A stretch of DNA of 64,000 nt from contig NZ_JAUSVA010000002.1 in NCBI RefSeq assembly GCF_030813695.1, positions 2,728,001-2,792,000 on the forward strand, in the 5' to 3' direction. The position numbers were made by a program, and so were the translations under genes. Each line of letters begins with the position of its first letter. The stretch's first letter is position 1. Below are positions 1-9,217 of this stretch, one piece after another. A model generated the notes under the pieces. It saw nothing but the letters and a program-made list of their open reading frames with translations, was not told the DNA's origin and did not search any database. This stretch comes from Kitasatospora herbaricolor (GTDB lineage Bacteria; Actinomycetota; Actinomycetes; Streptomycetales; Streptomycetaceae).

Positions 1-476
1 TGCTCGCCGGGCAGCGGGGCGACGGCCTGCTCCTCGATCACGAATCCGATCGTGTAGGCGTACGCGGTGAAGAAGGCCTGGACGGCGTCGGGGAGGGCGA
101 ATCCCTCCTCGGTGAAGGCCGCCAGCAGGGCGTTCTGGCCCTCGCTGTGGCCGAGGTCGGTGAGCCGGGTGCCGCTGAAGACCTTGGCGCCGTCCCGGTA
201 GCCGAGCAGGCTCGCGCGCAGGGTGCGGCAGGTCGCGGTGAGCGCCGCCCGCCAGCCCTCCGGAACGCTCCCGCCGCCGGCGCCCATCCGGCGCAGCATC
301 TCGGTGGCCATCTCGTCGAGCAGGGCCTGCTTGCTGGCGAAGTGCCAGTACAACGCCGGTGCCTTGACGTCGAGTTCGGTGGCGATCCGGCGCAGGGTGA
401 GGCCGTCGAGGCCGGTCTCGCCGAGCAGCCGCAGGGCGGTGTCGACCACCTGCGCCCGGTCCAGTTTCTGTGCCAC
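1..476 (-). CDS. TetR-family repressor (C-terminus cut by window edge)
   Basis: The minus strand reads from a GTG start VAQKLDRAQVVDTALRLLGE, followed by the TetR-family N-terminal helix-turn-helix (LTLRRIATELDVKAPALYWHFASK, about residues 25-48). The rest is the ligand-binding region, and the frame is still open at base 1. It faces away from the FAD monooxygenase gene, and the ~100-bp gap carries two near-identical palindromes. By the usual logic of this family it should repress that oxygenase and itself, released by an aromatic or antibiotic ligand. The ligand cannot be told from sequence. Longer ATG-started readings in other frames here lack family character and are shadows. Confidence 0.88.
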   Translation of the reverse strand, partial: MAQKLDRAQVVDTALRLLGETGLDGLTLRRIATELDVKAPALYWHFASKQALLDEMATEMLRRMGAGGGSVPEGWRAALTATCRTLRASLLGYRDGAKVFSGTRLTDLGHSEGQNALLAAFTEEGFALPDAVQAFFTAYAYTIGFVIEEQAVAPLPGE

Positions 477-508
477 GCCCGTCCTTCGTCTGGTCCCGTG
501 AACCCCCC

Positions 509-571
509 TTGACAATTTAACACCGTTAAGTCCATCCTCGGGAACGCCAGCAACTTAACAGCGTTAAGGAG
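509..571 (+). promoter_or_regulatory. Twin palindromic operators and promoter of monooxygenase/TetR pair
   Basis: Two 13-bp palindromes of the form TTAAC-N3-GTTAA lie at 517-529 and 555-567, with centres 38 bp apart. A perfect -35-like TTGACA is at 509-514 and abuts the first palindrome. The second overlaps the Shine-Dalgarno AAGGAG (566-571) of the GTG start at 577. Binding of the adjacent TetR protein would block both transcription and ribosome access. The -10 element is not clear. Confidence 0.72.
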
Positions 572-576
572 ATCTC

Positions 577-2091
577 GTGGACACCCCTCCCCCGGACGGC
601 ACCGCCCTGAACGGCCCCCTGAACGGCGTCCCGGACGACACCGAGGTCCTGATCGTCGGCGCCGGGCCGACCGGCCTCACCCTCGCCTGCGACCTGGCCC
701 GGCACGGCGTTCGGGCCCTGCTGGTCGAGCGGGCCGGCACCCTCTTCCCCGGCTCGCGCGGCAAGGGGCTCCAGCCCCGTACCCAGGAGGTCTTCGAGGA
801 CCTCGGCGTCCTCGACCGGATCCACGCGGGCGGCAGCGCCTACCCGCTGATGATGGCCTGGGAGAACGGCGAGCGACTGGGCACCTGGGACCTCATCGAG
901 CGCGGCACCCCCGGCCCGGCCGCCCCGTACGCCGACGTGTGGATGATCCCGCAGTGGCGCACCCAGGAGATCCTCCACGCGCGGCTGCTGGAGCTGGGCG
1001 GCCGGGTCGCCTTCGGCACCGCGCTGACCGGCCTGGAGCAGCACGCCGACCGGGTCGAGGCCGAGCTGACCGCGGCCGACGGCAGCACCCGCACGGTCGG
1101 CGCCGGCTACCTGGTCGGCGCCGACGGCGGGCGCGGCGCCGTCCGCAGGGCGCTCGGCATCGCCATGCGCGGTGAGGAGGTCGACCCCCGGCCGGCGCTG
1201 GTCGCCGACCTCCGGGTCGAGGGCCTGGACCGCGACCACTGGCACGTCTGGCCGAAGGCCCCCGGCGGCGCCCTGCTGCTCTGCCCGATGCCGGGGACGG
1301 CGGATTTCCAGCTGTTCGCCCAGCTGGAGGAGGGGCCGCCGGACACCTCGGCCGAAGGGGTGCGCGCGCTCGTCGCGGCCGGCACCCACCTGCCGGCGAG
1401 CGCCGTCACCGAGGTGCGCCGGGCCTCGGACTTCCGCCCCCGGGCGGCCGTCGCCGAGCGGTTCCGCGAAGGCCGGGTCTTCCTGGCGGGCGACGCCGCG
1501 CACATCCACTCCCCCGCCGGCGGGCAGGGCCTGAACACCAGCGTGCAGGACGCGTACAACCTGGGCTGGAAGCTCGGCCGGGTGCTGCGCGCGGGCGCCC
1601 CCGAGTCGCTGCTCGACAGCTACCAGGAGGAGCGGTACCCCGTCGCCGCCTCGGTGATCGACCTCAGCACCGGACTGCACCGGGCGGAGCGCGACGGCAC
1701 CGACGACCGGCGGGCGCGCCGGGGCAAGGACACCGACCAGCTGGACGTCGGCTACCGGGGCGGGCCGCTCACCGCGGAGCAGCGGCCGGGACTGGACGAG
1801 GAGGCCCTGCACGCGGGCGACCGGGCGCCCGACTCTCCGTACCGGGCGGCCGACGGCACGGCGCGGCGGCTGTTCGAGCTGTACCGGGGGACGCATCTGA
1901 CGGTACTCGCCGTGGACCGTGAGCTGCCCGCCCTGCCGGCCGGCGTCCGGGGCCTGCGGCTCGACGGCGGGCACGCCGCGGAGGCGTACGGGCCGGGGCT
2001 GTTCGTGATCCGCCCGGACGGGTACGTCGGGCTGGCCACCCACGACGCGGCGGCCCTGCCCGGCTACCTGGCGGCGCTCGGCGCCCGCTGA
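577..2091 (+). CDS. FAD-dependent aromatic monooxygenase (PheA/TfdB type)
   Basis: A 504-residue class A flavin monooxygenase. The N-terminal dinucleotide fold VLIVGAGPTGLTLACDL (about residues 24-40) binds FAD. The second FAD motif GRVFLAGDAAHIHSP (about 299-313) and the following GGQGLNTSVQDAYNLGWKL helix are diagnostic. The last ~100 residues resemble the thioredoxin-like C-terminal domain of phenol hydroxylases. It would hydroxylate an aromatic or polyketide substrate with NAD(P)H and O2; rifampicin and tetracycline oxygenases share this fold, so xenobiotic detoxification is possible. The GTG start is set by AAGGAG 5 bp upstream. The divergent TetR gene and overlapping operators imply inducible expression. 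Confidence 0.9.
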   Translation: MDTPPPDGTALNGPLNGVPDDTEVLIVGAGPTGLTLACDLARHGVRALLVERAGTLFPGSRGKGLQPRTQEVFEDLGVLDRIHAGGSAYPLMMAWENGERLGTWDLIERGTPGPAAPYADVWMIPQWRTQEILHARLLELGGRVAFGTALTGLEQHADRVEAELTAADGSTRTVGAGYLVGADGGRGAVRRALGIAMRGEEVDPRPALVADLRVEGLDRDHWHVWPKAPGGALLLCPMPGTADFQLFAQLEEGPPDTSAEGVRALVAAGTHLPASAVTEVRRASDFRPRAAVAERFREGRVFLAGDAAHIHSPAGGQGLNTSVQDAYNLGWKLGRVLRAGAPESLLDSYQEERYPVAASVIDLSTGLHRAERDGTDDRRARRGKDTDQLDVGYRGGPLTAEQRPGLDEEALHAGDRAPDSPYRAADGTARRLFELYRGTHLTVLAVDRELPALPAGVRGLRLDGGHAAEAYGPGLFVIRPDGYVGLATHDAAALPGYLAALGAR

Positions 2092-2181
2092 CCGCCCGCC
2101 GACCGCGCGAGGGCGGCGGCCTGCGGTGAGGGGCCTGCCGGCGAGGGCCTTGCCGGCGACGGGCGGGTGAGGCCGGGGCGG

Positions 2182-2919
2182 TCAGTCGGTGGCGGGGCCC
2201 CAGAGCGGGTTGGTGCAGCGCTCGTAGGTGGCGCGCCAGTGCGGCCAGTGCCGGGCGGTGGTGTCGTCGCAGTCCGCCAGCAGGCGCTGGACGGTCCACT
2301 CGTCCACGCCGTCCAGCAGCCAGGTCATCGCGTCGGCGGTGCCCGGGCCGTTCGCGGCGCGCAGCAGGTCCAGCAGCTCGGGCAGGGTGCCGACCCGGGA
2401 GGTCTCGGCGAAGACCTTCGCCATCCGGGGCAGCAACTGCCGCTCCTCGATCCGCAGATGGGTCTCCAGCCGGGCGGCCAGGTCCTCGATCGCGTACGCG
2501 ACCGGCCAGGTGCTGCCGGCGTCCCGGGTGGCGATCCGCACCAGGGTGGTGACCCGGGTGAACGAGTGGTCCAGGTTGTGGTGGTCGTCCTCCAGCCAGT
2601 TGAGCAGCAGGCGCAGCTCGGGGGCGAAGCGGCGCAGCAGCGGCCAGAGCCGGGTGTCCTGCTGCTCGTGGTGGCAGGTGAGCATCGCGGTGAGGAAGTC
2701 CCAGTGCCGCTGCAGGGCCTGGCCCTGGGTCTCGTCGCCGGGCTGCAGCAGGCGCAGCGCGTCGGGCAGCCGGCGCAGGTCGCGGCGCAGCGCTGCGTGC
2801 ACCAGGGTCAGGCCGGCGAAGCGCAGGCGGGTGTCCGTGTCGTCGGTGTCCTGCTCGTGCCGGGGGTCCGTCTGAGCGGGGACGTGCGGGGGCTTGACGG
2901 GCAACAGGTGGCTGGGCAT
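2182..2919 (-). CDS. Hemerythrin HHE-domain protein
   Basis: About 245 residues. The central four-helix region carries the spaced histidine/carboxylate set expected of a non-heme di-iron hemerythrin HHE domain: CHHEQQD, a DDHHNLDH segment, and HLRIEERQLLPRM. Such proteins bind O2, NO or iron; the role here is unknown. I chose the internal ATG at 2919 (MPSHLLPV), which has an AGAGAG ribosome site 7 bp upstream, over the GTG at 2952, which has none. It is transcribed alone, convergent with the monooxygenase. The C-terminal third (after about residue 180) has no feature I recognise. Confidence 0.82.
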   Translation of the reverse strand: MPSHLLPVKPPHVPAQTDPRHEQDTDDTDTRLRFAGLTLVHAALRRDLRRLPDALRLLQPGDETQGQALQRHWDFLTAMLTCHHEQQDTRLWPLLRRFAPELRLLLNWLEDDHHNLDHSFTRVTTLVRIATRDAGSTWPVAYAIEDLAARLETHLRIEERQLLPRMAKVFAETSRVGTLPELLDLLRAANGPGTADAMTWLLDGVDEWTVQRLLADCDDTTARHWPHWRATYERCTNPLWGPATD

Positions 2920-3080
2920 GACGCTCTCTTCGCAGGCCGGGTCTGGGATCACCAGGGTGATGACAGTCGATCAGGAGCGAATGAATGTCCGATTGACGCG
3001 CAGGTCAGCGGCCTGGGACCCGGATCTCCGGCCTGCCGGGCGCCCGGTCGCGGCCGCCCGGCGGGGCGGCCGCGGAGCGC

Positions 3081-3100
3081 CGGCCCCACCCGTGGGGCCG
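3081..3100 (-). terminator. Terminator of the lipoprotein esterase gene
   Basis: A 9-bp perfect inverted repeat (CGGCCCCAC / GTGGGGCCG, 2-nt spacer) lies 13 bp downstream of the stop codon of the minus-strand gene. There is no T-tract, as is usual in high-GC actinobacteria. Confidence 0.55.
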
Positions 3101-3112
3101 CCGGCACCCCGG

Positions 3113-4156
3113 TCAGTCCGCCGCCGGCCCCGCCAGGTTCTTGCTGAGCCACTGCAGGGTGTCCGGGATCATCTTCTTGAAGTCCGTGGTCAGATGCTTG
3201 CCCCCGGCCTGCTCGAAGTACTCCACCGTCAGCGGGGCGGCGGCCTTCGCCACCCACTCCTTCACCAGCTTCATCTCGTACCCGTTGGCGCCGCCCGCGG
3301 TGGCGAGCATCCGGACGTCCGCCTTGCCCTGGGCGACCAGCACGTCGGGGCTGTTGGCCAGCCGGTCCGCGTCGTGACCCTTCCAGAGCGGGGAGTCCGG
3401 GTTGAAGTAGCCGTCGATCGGGACGGCCGCCTTGAACTTGTCGGGGTGCTGGAGCGCGAGCTTGGCGCTGCAGAACGCGCCGGTGGAGGCGCCCATCAGG
3501 CCCCAGCCGTCCCGGCCCTTGAGGGTGCGGAAGTTGGCGCGCACGAAGTCGGGGATGTCCTCGGCCATCCAGGTGCCGATCCTGGGCTGGCCGGGGATGT
3601 CGCTGCACTCCAGGGCCTTGGCCTCGTTGGAGTCCAGGTTCTGCACCGGCATGATCATGATGAAGGGGTGCGCCTTGCCCTGCTTGGACAGCTCGGCGTC
3701 GGCCTCCTGGATCGGCAGCTGGTTGTCCGTCCAGGTGTTGTAGCCGGCGCTCTGGCCCCCCGCGTAGAGGGTCAGCACCGGGAACCCGGTCCTGGCGAAC
3801 TTCGGGTCGTTGTACTCCGGCGGCAGCCAGACCCAGACCTTGCCCGACACGCCCGACTTGGGACCGGCCAGCGTGGTCATCAGGATCTGCCCGGCGGCGG
3901 TGTCCCGGGCCTTGCCGAAGGCGGCGGCCGGCCCGGTCGGCATCAGCACCTTGCTGGGCTTGGGCGGAGCCGTGGTGGTGGGCGGAGCGCTGGGGGTGCC
4001 GGCCGCGGCCGCGGACCCGGTGGCCGGCGGGGCGCCCTTGGCCTTGCCGTCCGCCCCGGTGCTGCTGGTACTCCCGCAGGCCGCCAGCGAGACGGCCAGG
4101 GCGACCGCGGCGGCGCCGGTCAGAAGGGCACGGGAACGGATGGACTGCGGCTGCAC
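3113..4156 (-). CDS. Secreted lipoprotein esterase, alpha/beta hydrolase (esterase D / antigen 85 type)
   Basis: 347 residues. The N-terminus is a lipoprotein signal (RSRALLTGAAAVALAVSLAAC) with lipobox LAAC, then a low-complexity Ser/Thr/Pro/Ala linker to about residue 70. The rest is the PF00756-type esterase fold. The nucleophile elbow is GASTGAF (G-x-S-x-G variant) in LMGASTGAFCSAKLALQ, followed by VPIDGYFN, with the catalytic His probably in GGKHLTTDF near the end. It should hydrolyse an ester at the outer face of the membrane; the substrate is unknown. It is a single gene with a hairpin right after its stop. Confidence 0.85.
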   Translation of the reverse strand: MQPQSIRSRALLTGAAAVALAVSLAACGSTSSTGADGKAKGAPPATGSAAAAGTPSAPPTTTAPPKPSKVLMPTGPAAAFGKARDTAAGQILMTTLAGPKSGVSGKVWVWLPPEYNDPKFARTGFPVLTLYAGGQSAGYNTWTDNQLPIQEADAELSKQGKAHPFIMIMPVQNLDSNEAKALECSDIPGQPRIGTWMAEDIPDFVRANFRTLKGRDGWGLMGASTGAFCSAKLALQHPDKFKAAVPIDGYFNPDSPLWKGHDADRLANSPDVLVAQGKADVRMLATAGGANGYEMKLVKEWVAKAAAPLTVEYFEQAGGKHLTTDFKKMIPDTLQWLSKNLAGPAAD

Positions 4157-4692
4157 GGTGAGAACTCTCCGACCGGTGTCACGCCCGCTCCGTCGGGAGC
4201 CGGCGGTGGCCCCCGGGTGGGGCCGTGGCGGGGCCGGGGCGGCGGGTGGCGCGGACCCCGGTACTGCGCGCCGTCCCGGAAGGGGGCGGCGCGCCTCCCC
4301 GCGATCCTATGACGTGCCCCCCGGCGGGCCGGTTGCGCCCGCCGACGTGGCGTCCCGGGGATTTCGCGGGATCCGGCGGGCCGGCGGGCCGCTCCCCTGC
4401 CGTTCGGCGGGGGTGTGCGCGGTCGACCCCCGCCGGACGGCGGGGTGCCCGGCGCGGAGCCCCGGACGGGGCTCCCTGATCGGCCTGGCTCGGGCCCGGC
4501 GGGCGGGCCGGCGGGCGGGCGGGCCGGCTTCGGGACGTCCCGCCAGTCCGGCCCCGGCCCGGCGCGCCCATCTTCGGCACCTCCCACCAGTGACGCGGGG
4601 CGGCCGATCGCCGATGATCAGGAGTACCGCCCCGGTGACCGGCACCGGGAGTCCGCCAGGACCGGACCAGCACCGCCGACGAGGAGCCCGCC
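4157..4692. other. Intergenic region, no gene seen
   Basis: This 536-bp divergent gap lies between the esterase and the SDR gene. It is extremely GC-rich with many short dyads. No open frame here has coding character. Promoters for both flanking genes must lie in it, but none is convincing. GAGGAG precedes the SDR start. Confidence 0.6.
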
Positions 4693-5436
4693 ATGCCCCA
4701 GCAGATCGCCGTCGTCACGGGAGCCGGGACCGGCGTCGGGCGCGCCGTCGCCCTGGAGCTCGCGGCGAACGGGTGGCAGCTGTTCCTGGCCGGGCGGCGC
4801 GCCGAGCCGCTGCGCGAGGCGGCCCGGCTCTGCGGCGGCGACGCCGTGGCCGTCCCCACCGACGTGACCGACCCCGGCGCGGTCGACGCCCTGTTCTCGG
4901 AGACCGCCGAGCGCTTCGGCCGGCTCGACCTGCTCTTCAACAACGCCGGGACCTTCGGCGCCCCCACCCCCGTCGAGGACCTGGGGCACGCCGAGTGGCG
5001 CGCGGTGGTCGACCTCAACCTCACCGGCGCGTTCCTGTGCGCCCAGGCCGCGTTCCGCCTGATGAAGGGGCAGGACCCGCAGGGCGGGCGCATCATCAAC
5101 AACGGCTCGATCTCCGCGCACGTCCCGCGCCCGCACTCGGTCGCGTACACCGCGACCAAGCACGCCGTCACCGGTCTGACCAAGTCGCTCTCGCTGGAGG
5201 GCCGCCCGTACCGGATCGCCTGCGGGCAGATCGACATCGGCAACGCGGCGACGGACATGACGGCGGCGATGAGCAGCGGTGTCCGCCAGGCCGACGGGCG
5301 GATCGCCCCGGAGCCGACCATGGACGTCGCCGACGTCGCCCGCACCGTGCGGCACATGGCGCAGCTGCCGCTGGAGGCGAACGTCCAGTTCGCGACGGTG
5401 ATGGCGACGGCGATGCCCTACATCGGCCGGGGCTGA
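4693..5436 (+). CDS. SDR-family NAD(P)-dependent oxidoreductase
   Basis: 247 residues, the normal size for a classical short-chain dehydrogenase. The cofactor motif [16 protein letters not shown] is at residues 8-23, NNAG at about 91-94, the catalytic Ser in [12 protein letters not shown], and the YTATK active-site Tyr/Lys at about 156-160. The substrate cannot be inferred. The ATG is preceded by a GAGGAG ribosome site. It is transcribed alone; the following small gene is convergent. Confidence 0.93.
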   Translation: MPQQIAVVTGAGTGVGRAVALELAANGWQLFLAGRRAEPLREAARLCGGDAVAVPTDVTDPGAVDALFSETAERFGRLDLLFNNAGTFGAPTPVEDLGHAEWRAVVDLNLTGAFLCAQAAFRLMKGQDPQGGRIINNGSISAHVPRPHSVAYTATKHAVTGLTKSLSLEGRPYRIACGQIDIGNAATDMTAAMSSGVRQADGRIAPEPTMDVADVARTVRHMAQLPLEANVQFATVMATAMPYIGRG

Positions 5437-5515
5437 CCGGAGGCCCGGCCACTGCCGCCGGCCGCACCGGCCCGCACCCGGCGCGGGGGCGGCGGCCGCC
5501 GTGCCCCGGGGGGGC

Positions 5516-5767
5516 TCACTCGTCGTGTGAGTGGCGGTACCGCCGGTTGCGGCCGTCCTGGTCGAGGCGGTAGACGCTGGTCGTGGGCCAGTACTCGCCC
5601 CTCTCGGTCGCGGGCAGTTCGGCGCGCAGCACCATCCGCAGGGAGGGCGGCGGGGCGAGGGCGTTCACCCGCTTGCGGTGGCCGTCCCAGCGTCCGCCGC
5701 AGAGTTCGACGTCGAGGATGGCAGGACGGCTGGGAGTGGCGGGGCTGTTGGGGGTGGTGGGGGCCAT
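5516..5767 (-). CDS. Small conserved hypothetical protein
   Basis: 83 residues. A proline/threonine-rich start precedes a basic core (ILDVELCGGRWDGHRKRVNALAPPPSLRMVL) and an aromatic/charged tail (YWPTTSVYRLDQDGRNRRYRHSHDE). The composition is balanced, unlike the Arg/Pro-rich shadow frames around it, which argues that it is real. No domain is recognised. It is convergent with the SDR gene. The ribosome site is weak (GGGTGA just before the ATG), so a leaderless transcript is possible. Confidence 0.65.
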   Translation of the reverse strand: MAPTTPNSPATPSRPAILDVELCGGRWDGHRKRVNALAPPPSLRMVLRAELPATERGEYWPTTSVYRLDQDGRNRRYRHSHDE

Positions 5768-5943
5768 TCACCCAATCTGCCAGCCTTCGACCTGTACGGG
5801 TGGTTTGACGGTGCGAAGCCACTCGTCCGGGGCAATCGCCGAGGCGCGAAGCTGACGAACCCCCGGCGGGCCCGGGCTGCGGGCAGGCGCCCACCGCACC
5901 GCGAGGCCGACGGCGCCCCGAGGCCGGCTGCCCCCGAAACCGG

Positions 5944-5985
5944 CGGCCGCCCCGCCTCACCGGTGACCGGGGGGCGGGGCGGCCG
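5944..5985 (-). terminator. Hairpin downstream of the amylase gene
   Basis: A 13-bp perfect stem (CGGCCGCCCCGCC and its complement) with a 16-nt loop lies 140 bp beyond the amylase stop. The rest of the 355-bp gap 5768-6123 shows no gene. Confidence 0.5.
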
Positions 5986-6123
5986 TTCGGGGTCGCGCCC
6001 GGTGTCGGAGCCGGGCGGGCCGAAGGTCGGGCCGGGGTCGGATCCGGCCCGGTACCGGCGCCGGGGGTGGCCGGCGCCGGCGGTCGGGGCCACCGCGCTC
6101 GCGGCGGTGGCGGGAACGACGGG

Positions 6124-8271
6124 TCAGGCGCGCCAGGTGTCGCTCAGCGTCACCTTGCCGGAGGCCGGCACGGTCGCGGTGCGGTTGGCCCCGGACTCCC
6201 AGGTGACGTTCCCCGCCGCGTCCTTGCGGATGTACTTGTACTCGAACGCGGTACCGGCCGGCAGGGCGACGTCCAGCTTCCAGACCGGGTAGGCGGCCGA
6301 GGAGAGCGGCAGCGCCTGGGCCGGGGCCCAGGCGCCGAGCGAGCCGATGCTGCCGACCACGTAGATGTTCTGGCCGACCACGGTGGTGGCGTTCACCGCG
6401 AAGGAGGCGCCGGCGGCGACCGCGGTGGCCGTCGCGCTCGGGCTGGCGGTGGCGGTCGGCGTCGCGGTGGCGGTGGCGGTGGCGGTCGGCGTCGCGGTGG
6501 CGGTGCCGCACGGGTCCCCGCTGCCGACCACGCCGTCCTTGACCGTCACGTTGCCGGTGCCCAGGGCGTAGTTGGCGCTGTTGTTGTTGTCCCAGGTGCC
6601 GGAGCCGTTGTTGAAGGTGGCGGCCAGGCCGGTGGCGCTCCCCAGGCTGACGGTCTTCTTCACCCAGCCGGTGCAGGCCGCGTCCATCGCGACGCCGGGC
6701 GCGGTGGTCCAGGTGCCGCCGGTGGGGGCGTAGTGGATGTCGTAGGCGGACCAGTTCTTGTCGGTGCTGTAGAAGACCGTCGCGCTGTTGGCGCCGGAGG
6801 TCGGCGAGGTGCTGGCCGACGGAGTGGCACTGGGCGAGGCGCCGCTCGCGCCGACGTACAGCGCGACCGCCTCCCCGGCCGCCACCGTGGCGGTGAACTT
6901 CCCGTCGCCGCCCACGGTGTAGGTGGGGCCGCTGCAGCCGCCGCCGGCGGTCGGGTCGCCGTGCTGCACGTCGCAGTAGGTGCCGGCCGGCAGCGAGGTC
7001 TGGAAGGTCTGGGTGACGGCGCCGGACTCGCGGTTGATCGCCACGTAGCCCTTGCTGCCGCGTCCGAAGCCGATGGCGTTGTTGCCGTTGGACCACCAGT
7101 TGGTGATGCCGGTGCCGGCGACCGCGTTGCGGAAGCCGACCATGTTGGCGACCTGGCGCCAGGCGTGGGTGCAGTTCCAGCCGTCGCTGTAGCAGGCGTT
7201 CACGGTGCCGCCGTTCGGCGGGCCGTCGTCGTTGCCCGCGAAGGCGTACCCGGAGTACACGTTCGGCGCGCCGTAGGGGTTGGCCAGCAGGAAGACGTTG
7301 GCCAGCGTGTAGGCGCTGCCGTACTTGTAGTTGAGGGTGGACCCGTTGCGCTCGGTGTCCCAGTTGTCGACGAAGGTCCGGGCCTGCGCGCTGCCGAGCA
7401 GACCGCTGCCCCAGCCGGACAGGTCGGAGATCTTGCCGCCGTTGAAGGCGCTCTTCAGCCAGGTCGCGGAGCGGAACTCGTCGACGTCGCCGGTGCCGGT
7501 GTACTCGGAGGGCTGGATCGGCTCGCCGGCGCCGTAGATGACCTCCTGCACCCAGTAGGCGCTCGGGTTGGCCATCTTGGCCTTGATGGCCGCGAGTTCG
7601 CCTGCCGCGATGTGCTTGGCGGCGTCGATCCGGAACCCGTCGACGCCCATCCCGGCCATGTCGCTCAGGTAGTTGGCGATGGTCTGCTGGACGTACGCGC
7701 TGCCGGTGTCGAGGTCCGAGAGGTTGACCAGTTCGCAGTTCTGGACGTTCGACCGGTCGCCGTAGTTGCTGATCGCGCTGCGGCAGGAGTGGAAGTCCTG
7801 GTCCTGGAAGTACCCGGGGTAGTTGTACTTGGTGTAGTTGGTGCCGCCGGTGCCGGTGCCCGAGCCGGCCGACATGTGGTTGATCACCGAGTCGGCGACC
7901 ACCTTGACGCCCGCCGCGTGGCAGGTGTTGATCATGTTCTGGAAGGACGTCCGGTCGCCGAGGCGCCCGGCGATCCTGTAGCTGACCGGCTGGTAGGAGG
8001 TCCACCACTGGGAGCCCTGGATGTGCTCCTGCGGCGGGGAGACCTCGACGAAGCCGTAGCCCTTGGGGCCGAGGGTGTCGGTGCAGGCCTTGGCGACGGA
8101 GTCGAAGCGCCACTCGAAGAGGGTGGCGGTGACGTCCTTGCTGCCCGGCGGGGTGGCCTGGGCCGAGGGGGCGGCGCCGAGCGCGGCGGTGACCGAGAGC
8201 GCGAGCGCCGCGGAGGCGGTGAGTGCTCCGGCGACGCGGGCACGCCGGCGGACGGGGGTAGCGGTGACCAC
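6124..8271 (-). CDS. Secreted alpha-amylase, GH13 with starch-binding modules
   Basis: 715 residues with a Sec signal ([25 protein letters not shown]...AQA, cleavage near residue 39). The GH13 (subfamily 32-like) barrel spans about 45-400: region I DSVINH (127-132), nucleophile D216 in GFRIDAAKH, acid/base E243 in VQEVIY, region IV FVDNWD (300-305). After about residue 490 comes a CBM25/26-like starch module, a Thr/Ala/Pro repeat linker (about 583-615), and a C-terminal CBM20 starch-binding domain. It releases malto-oligosaccharides from extracellular starch. The GTG start has AGGAGA upstream. An AT-rich operator region at 8352-8391 suggests maltose/LacI-type control shared with the pullulanase. 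Confidence 0.95.
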   Translation of the reverse strand: MVTATPVRRRARVAGALTASAALALSVTAALGAAPSAQATPPGSKDVTATLFEWRFDSVAKACTDTLGPKGYGFVEVSPPQEHIQGSQWWTSYQPVSYRIAGRLGDRTSFQNMINTCHAAGVKVVADSVINHMSAGSGTGTGGTNYTKYNYPGYFQDQDFHSCRSAISNYGDRSNVQNCELVNLSDLDTGSAYVQQTIANYLSDMAGMGVDGFRIDAAKHIAAGELAAIKAKMANPSAYWVQEVIYGAGEPIQPSEYTGTGDVDEFRSATWLKSAFNGGKISDLSGWGSGLLGSAQARTFVDNWDTERNGSTLNYKYGSAYTLANVFLLANPYGAPNVYSGYAFAGNDDGPPNGGTVNACYSDGWNCTHAWRQVANMVGFRNAVAGTGITNWWSNGNNAIGFGRGSKGYVAINRESGAVTQTFQTSLPAGTYCDVQHGDPTAGGGCSGPTYTVGGDGKFTATVAAGEAVALYVGASGASPSATPSASTSPTSGANSATVFYSTDKNWSAYDIHYAPTGGTWTTAPGVAMDAACTGWVKKTVSLGSATGLAATFNNGSGTWDNNNSANYALGTGNVTVKDGVVGSGDPCGTATATPTATATATATPTATASPSATATAVAAGASFAVNATTVVGQNIYVVGSIGSLGAWAPAQALPLSSAAYPVWKLDVALPAGTAFEYKYIRKDAAGNVTWESGANRTATVPASGKVTLSDTWRA
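6445..6505 (-). repeat. In-frame tandem repeat encoding the amylase linker
   Basis: Two copies of a 24-bp unit at 6451-6474 and 6481-6504, 30 bp apart, encode the ATATPTA-type linker between the two starch-binding modules. Such tracts can expand or contract by slippage without shifting frame. Confidence 0.8.
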
Positions 8272-8351
8272 GGTGTCTCCTGGGGGCTGAGGTGGCAGCC
8301 TGGGCCGTCCCTGCTTGCGGGGAGCACGGACGGGTGGGGGCAGGAATTCCT

Positions 8352-8391
8352 CTTGCGCAAGTTTCTTGAAAGTTTCAGCAAACTTGCAGCG
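8352..8391 (-). promoter_or_regulatory. MalR/LacI-like operator region of the amylase gene
   Basis: Unusually AT-rich for this genome. It holds the palindrome CTTGCGCAAG (8352-8361), an 11-bp dyad TGAAA-G-TTTCA (8367-8377), then CAGCAAACTTGCAG. The TTTCAGCAA core recurs in the pullulanase promoter at 20,685. LacI-family maltose regulators of Streptomyces amylase genes bind sites of this general kind. Confidence 0.6.
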
Positions 8392-8552
8392 CCGAACCTA
8401 TGACCACTGCGACGGTGCGTCAAGACTCCTGTACGCAACGATTCGGACTTCCGTCCCGCGCCCGTGAGACCTTTCGCCGCGCCGACGCGTGGGGTACCTG
8501 TAGGGACGGAAAGCACGGCACGGGGACGAGCGGGCCACGGGGGGCGGGCGGC

Positions 8553-9074
8553 ATGGACGACACGACCGGCTTCGAGGAGTTCGCCGCCGCCAGGGCCGGC
8601 CGGCTCTTCCAGGTCGCCTACCTGATGTGCGGCGACTGGCACCAGGCGCAGGACCTCGTGCAGACCACCCTGGCCAAGATGTACGCCGTCTGGGGCCGGC
8701 TCCACCGCGACGAGGAGAACCCCTCGCCGGACGCCTACGCCCGCAAGGTGCTGCTCCGCTGCTACCTCTCGCACCGGCGGCTGCGGCGCTCCGACGAGAT
8801 CGCGGTCGCCGACGTCCCCGACTGTCCCACCACCCTGGACGACCTCACCGGGCCCGGCACCGAACTGCGGCTCACCCTGGTCTCCGCGCTGCGCCAGCTG
8901 CCACCGCGCAACCGGGCCGTGGTCGTCCTGCGCTACCTGGAGGACCACAGCATCGAGGCCGTCGCGGAGATGCTCGGCACCAGCCAGAGCGCCGTCAAGG
9001 GCCTCAGCACCCGCTCGCTCTCCCGGCTGCGCGAGATCCTCGCCGAGGACCGCGAGCTGCTGCTGCAGCCCTGA
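8553..9074 (+). CDS. SigE-family ECF RNA polymerase sigma factor
   Basis: 173 residues. Region 2 is FQVAYLMCGDWHQAQDLVQTTLAKMYAVW (about 19-47). Region 4 is LRQLPPRNRAVVVLRYLEDHSIEAVAEMLGTSQSAVKGLSTRSLSRLREIL (about 113-163). This is the layout of the actinobacterial SigE family of ECF factors. I took the ATG at 8553 (MDDTTGFEEF), preceded by a G-rich stretch, since the frame upstream to 8400 is not homologous. The following gene (membrane-anchored, 143 bp downstream) is likely its partner or anti-sigma-like protein. Confidence 0.9.
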   Translation: MDDTTGFEEFAAARAGRLFQVAYLMCGDWHQAQDLVQTTLAKMYAVWGRLHRDEENPSPDAYARKVLLRCYLSHRRLRRSDEIAVADVPDCPTTLDDLTGPGTELRLTLVSALRQLPPRNRAVVVLRYLEDHSIEAVAEMLGTSQSAVKGLSTRSLSRLREILAEDRELLLQP

Positions 9075-9217
9075 CCACCCGCCCGTACCGGCCGGCCGCG
9101 CGCCCCGCCAGTACCGCCGTGCGCCGGGCCCGCCACCGCTCCGCCACGGCACCGACCACCGGGCACCGGCCCCGCGGCCGGCCACCGCCCCCTACCGAAC
9201 CGACCCGAGGACCGGCC

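Noticed and set aside
2167-3147. Long plus-strand frame opposite the hemerythrin gene
   Set aside because: Shadow: Gly/Arg/Val/Gln repeats, no domain; the minus-strand frame has the HHE motifs.
6445-6505. Tandem repeats as a CRISPR-like array
   Set aside because: They are in frame in the amylase gene and encode a Thr/Ala/Pro linker; no spacers or cas genes.
5957-8113. 718-codon minus frame overlapping the amylase
   Set aside because: Arg/His/Pro-rich out-of-frame reading of the amylase gene with no motif.
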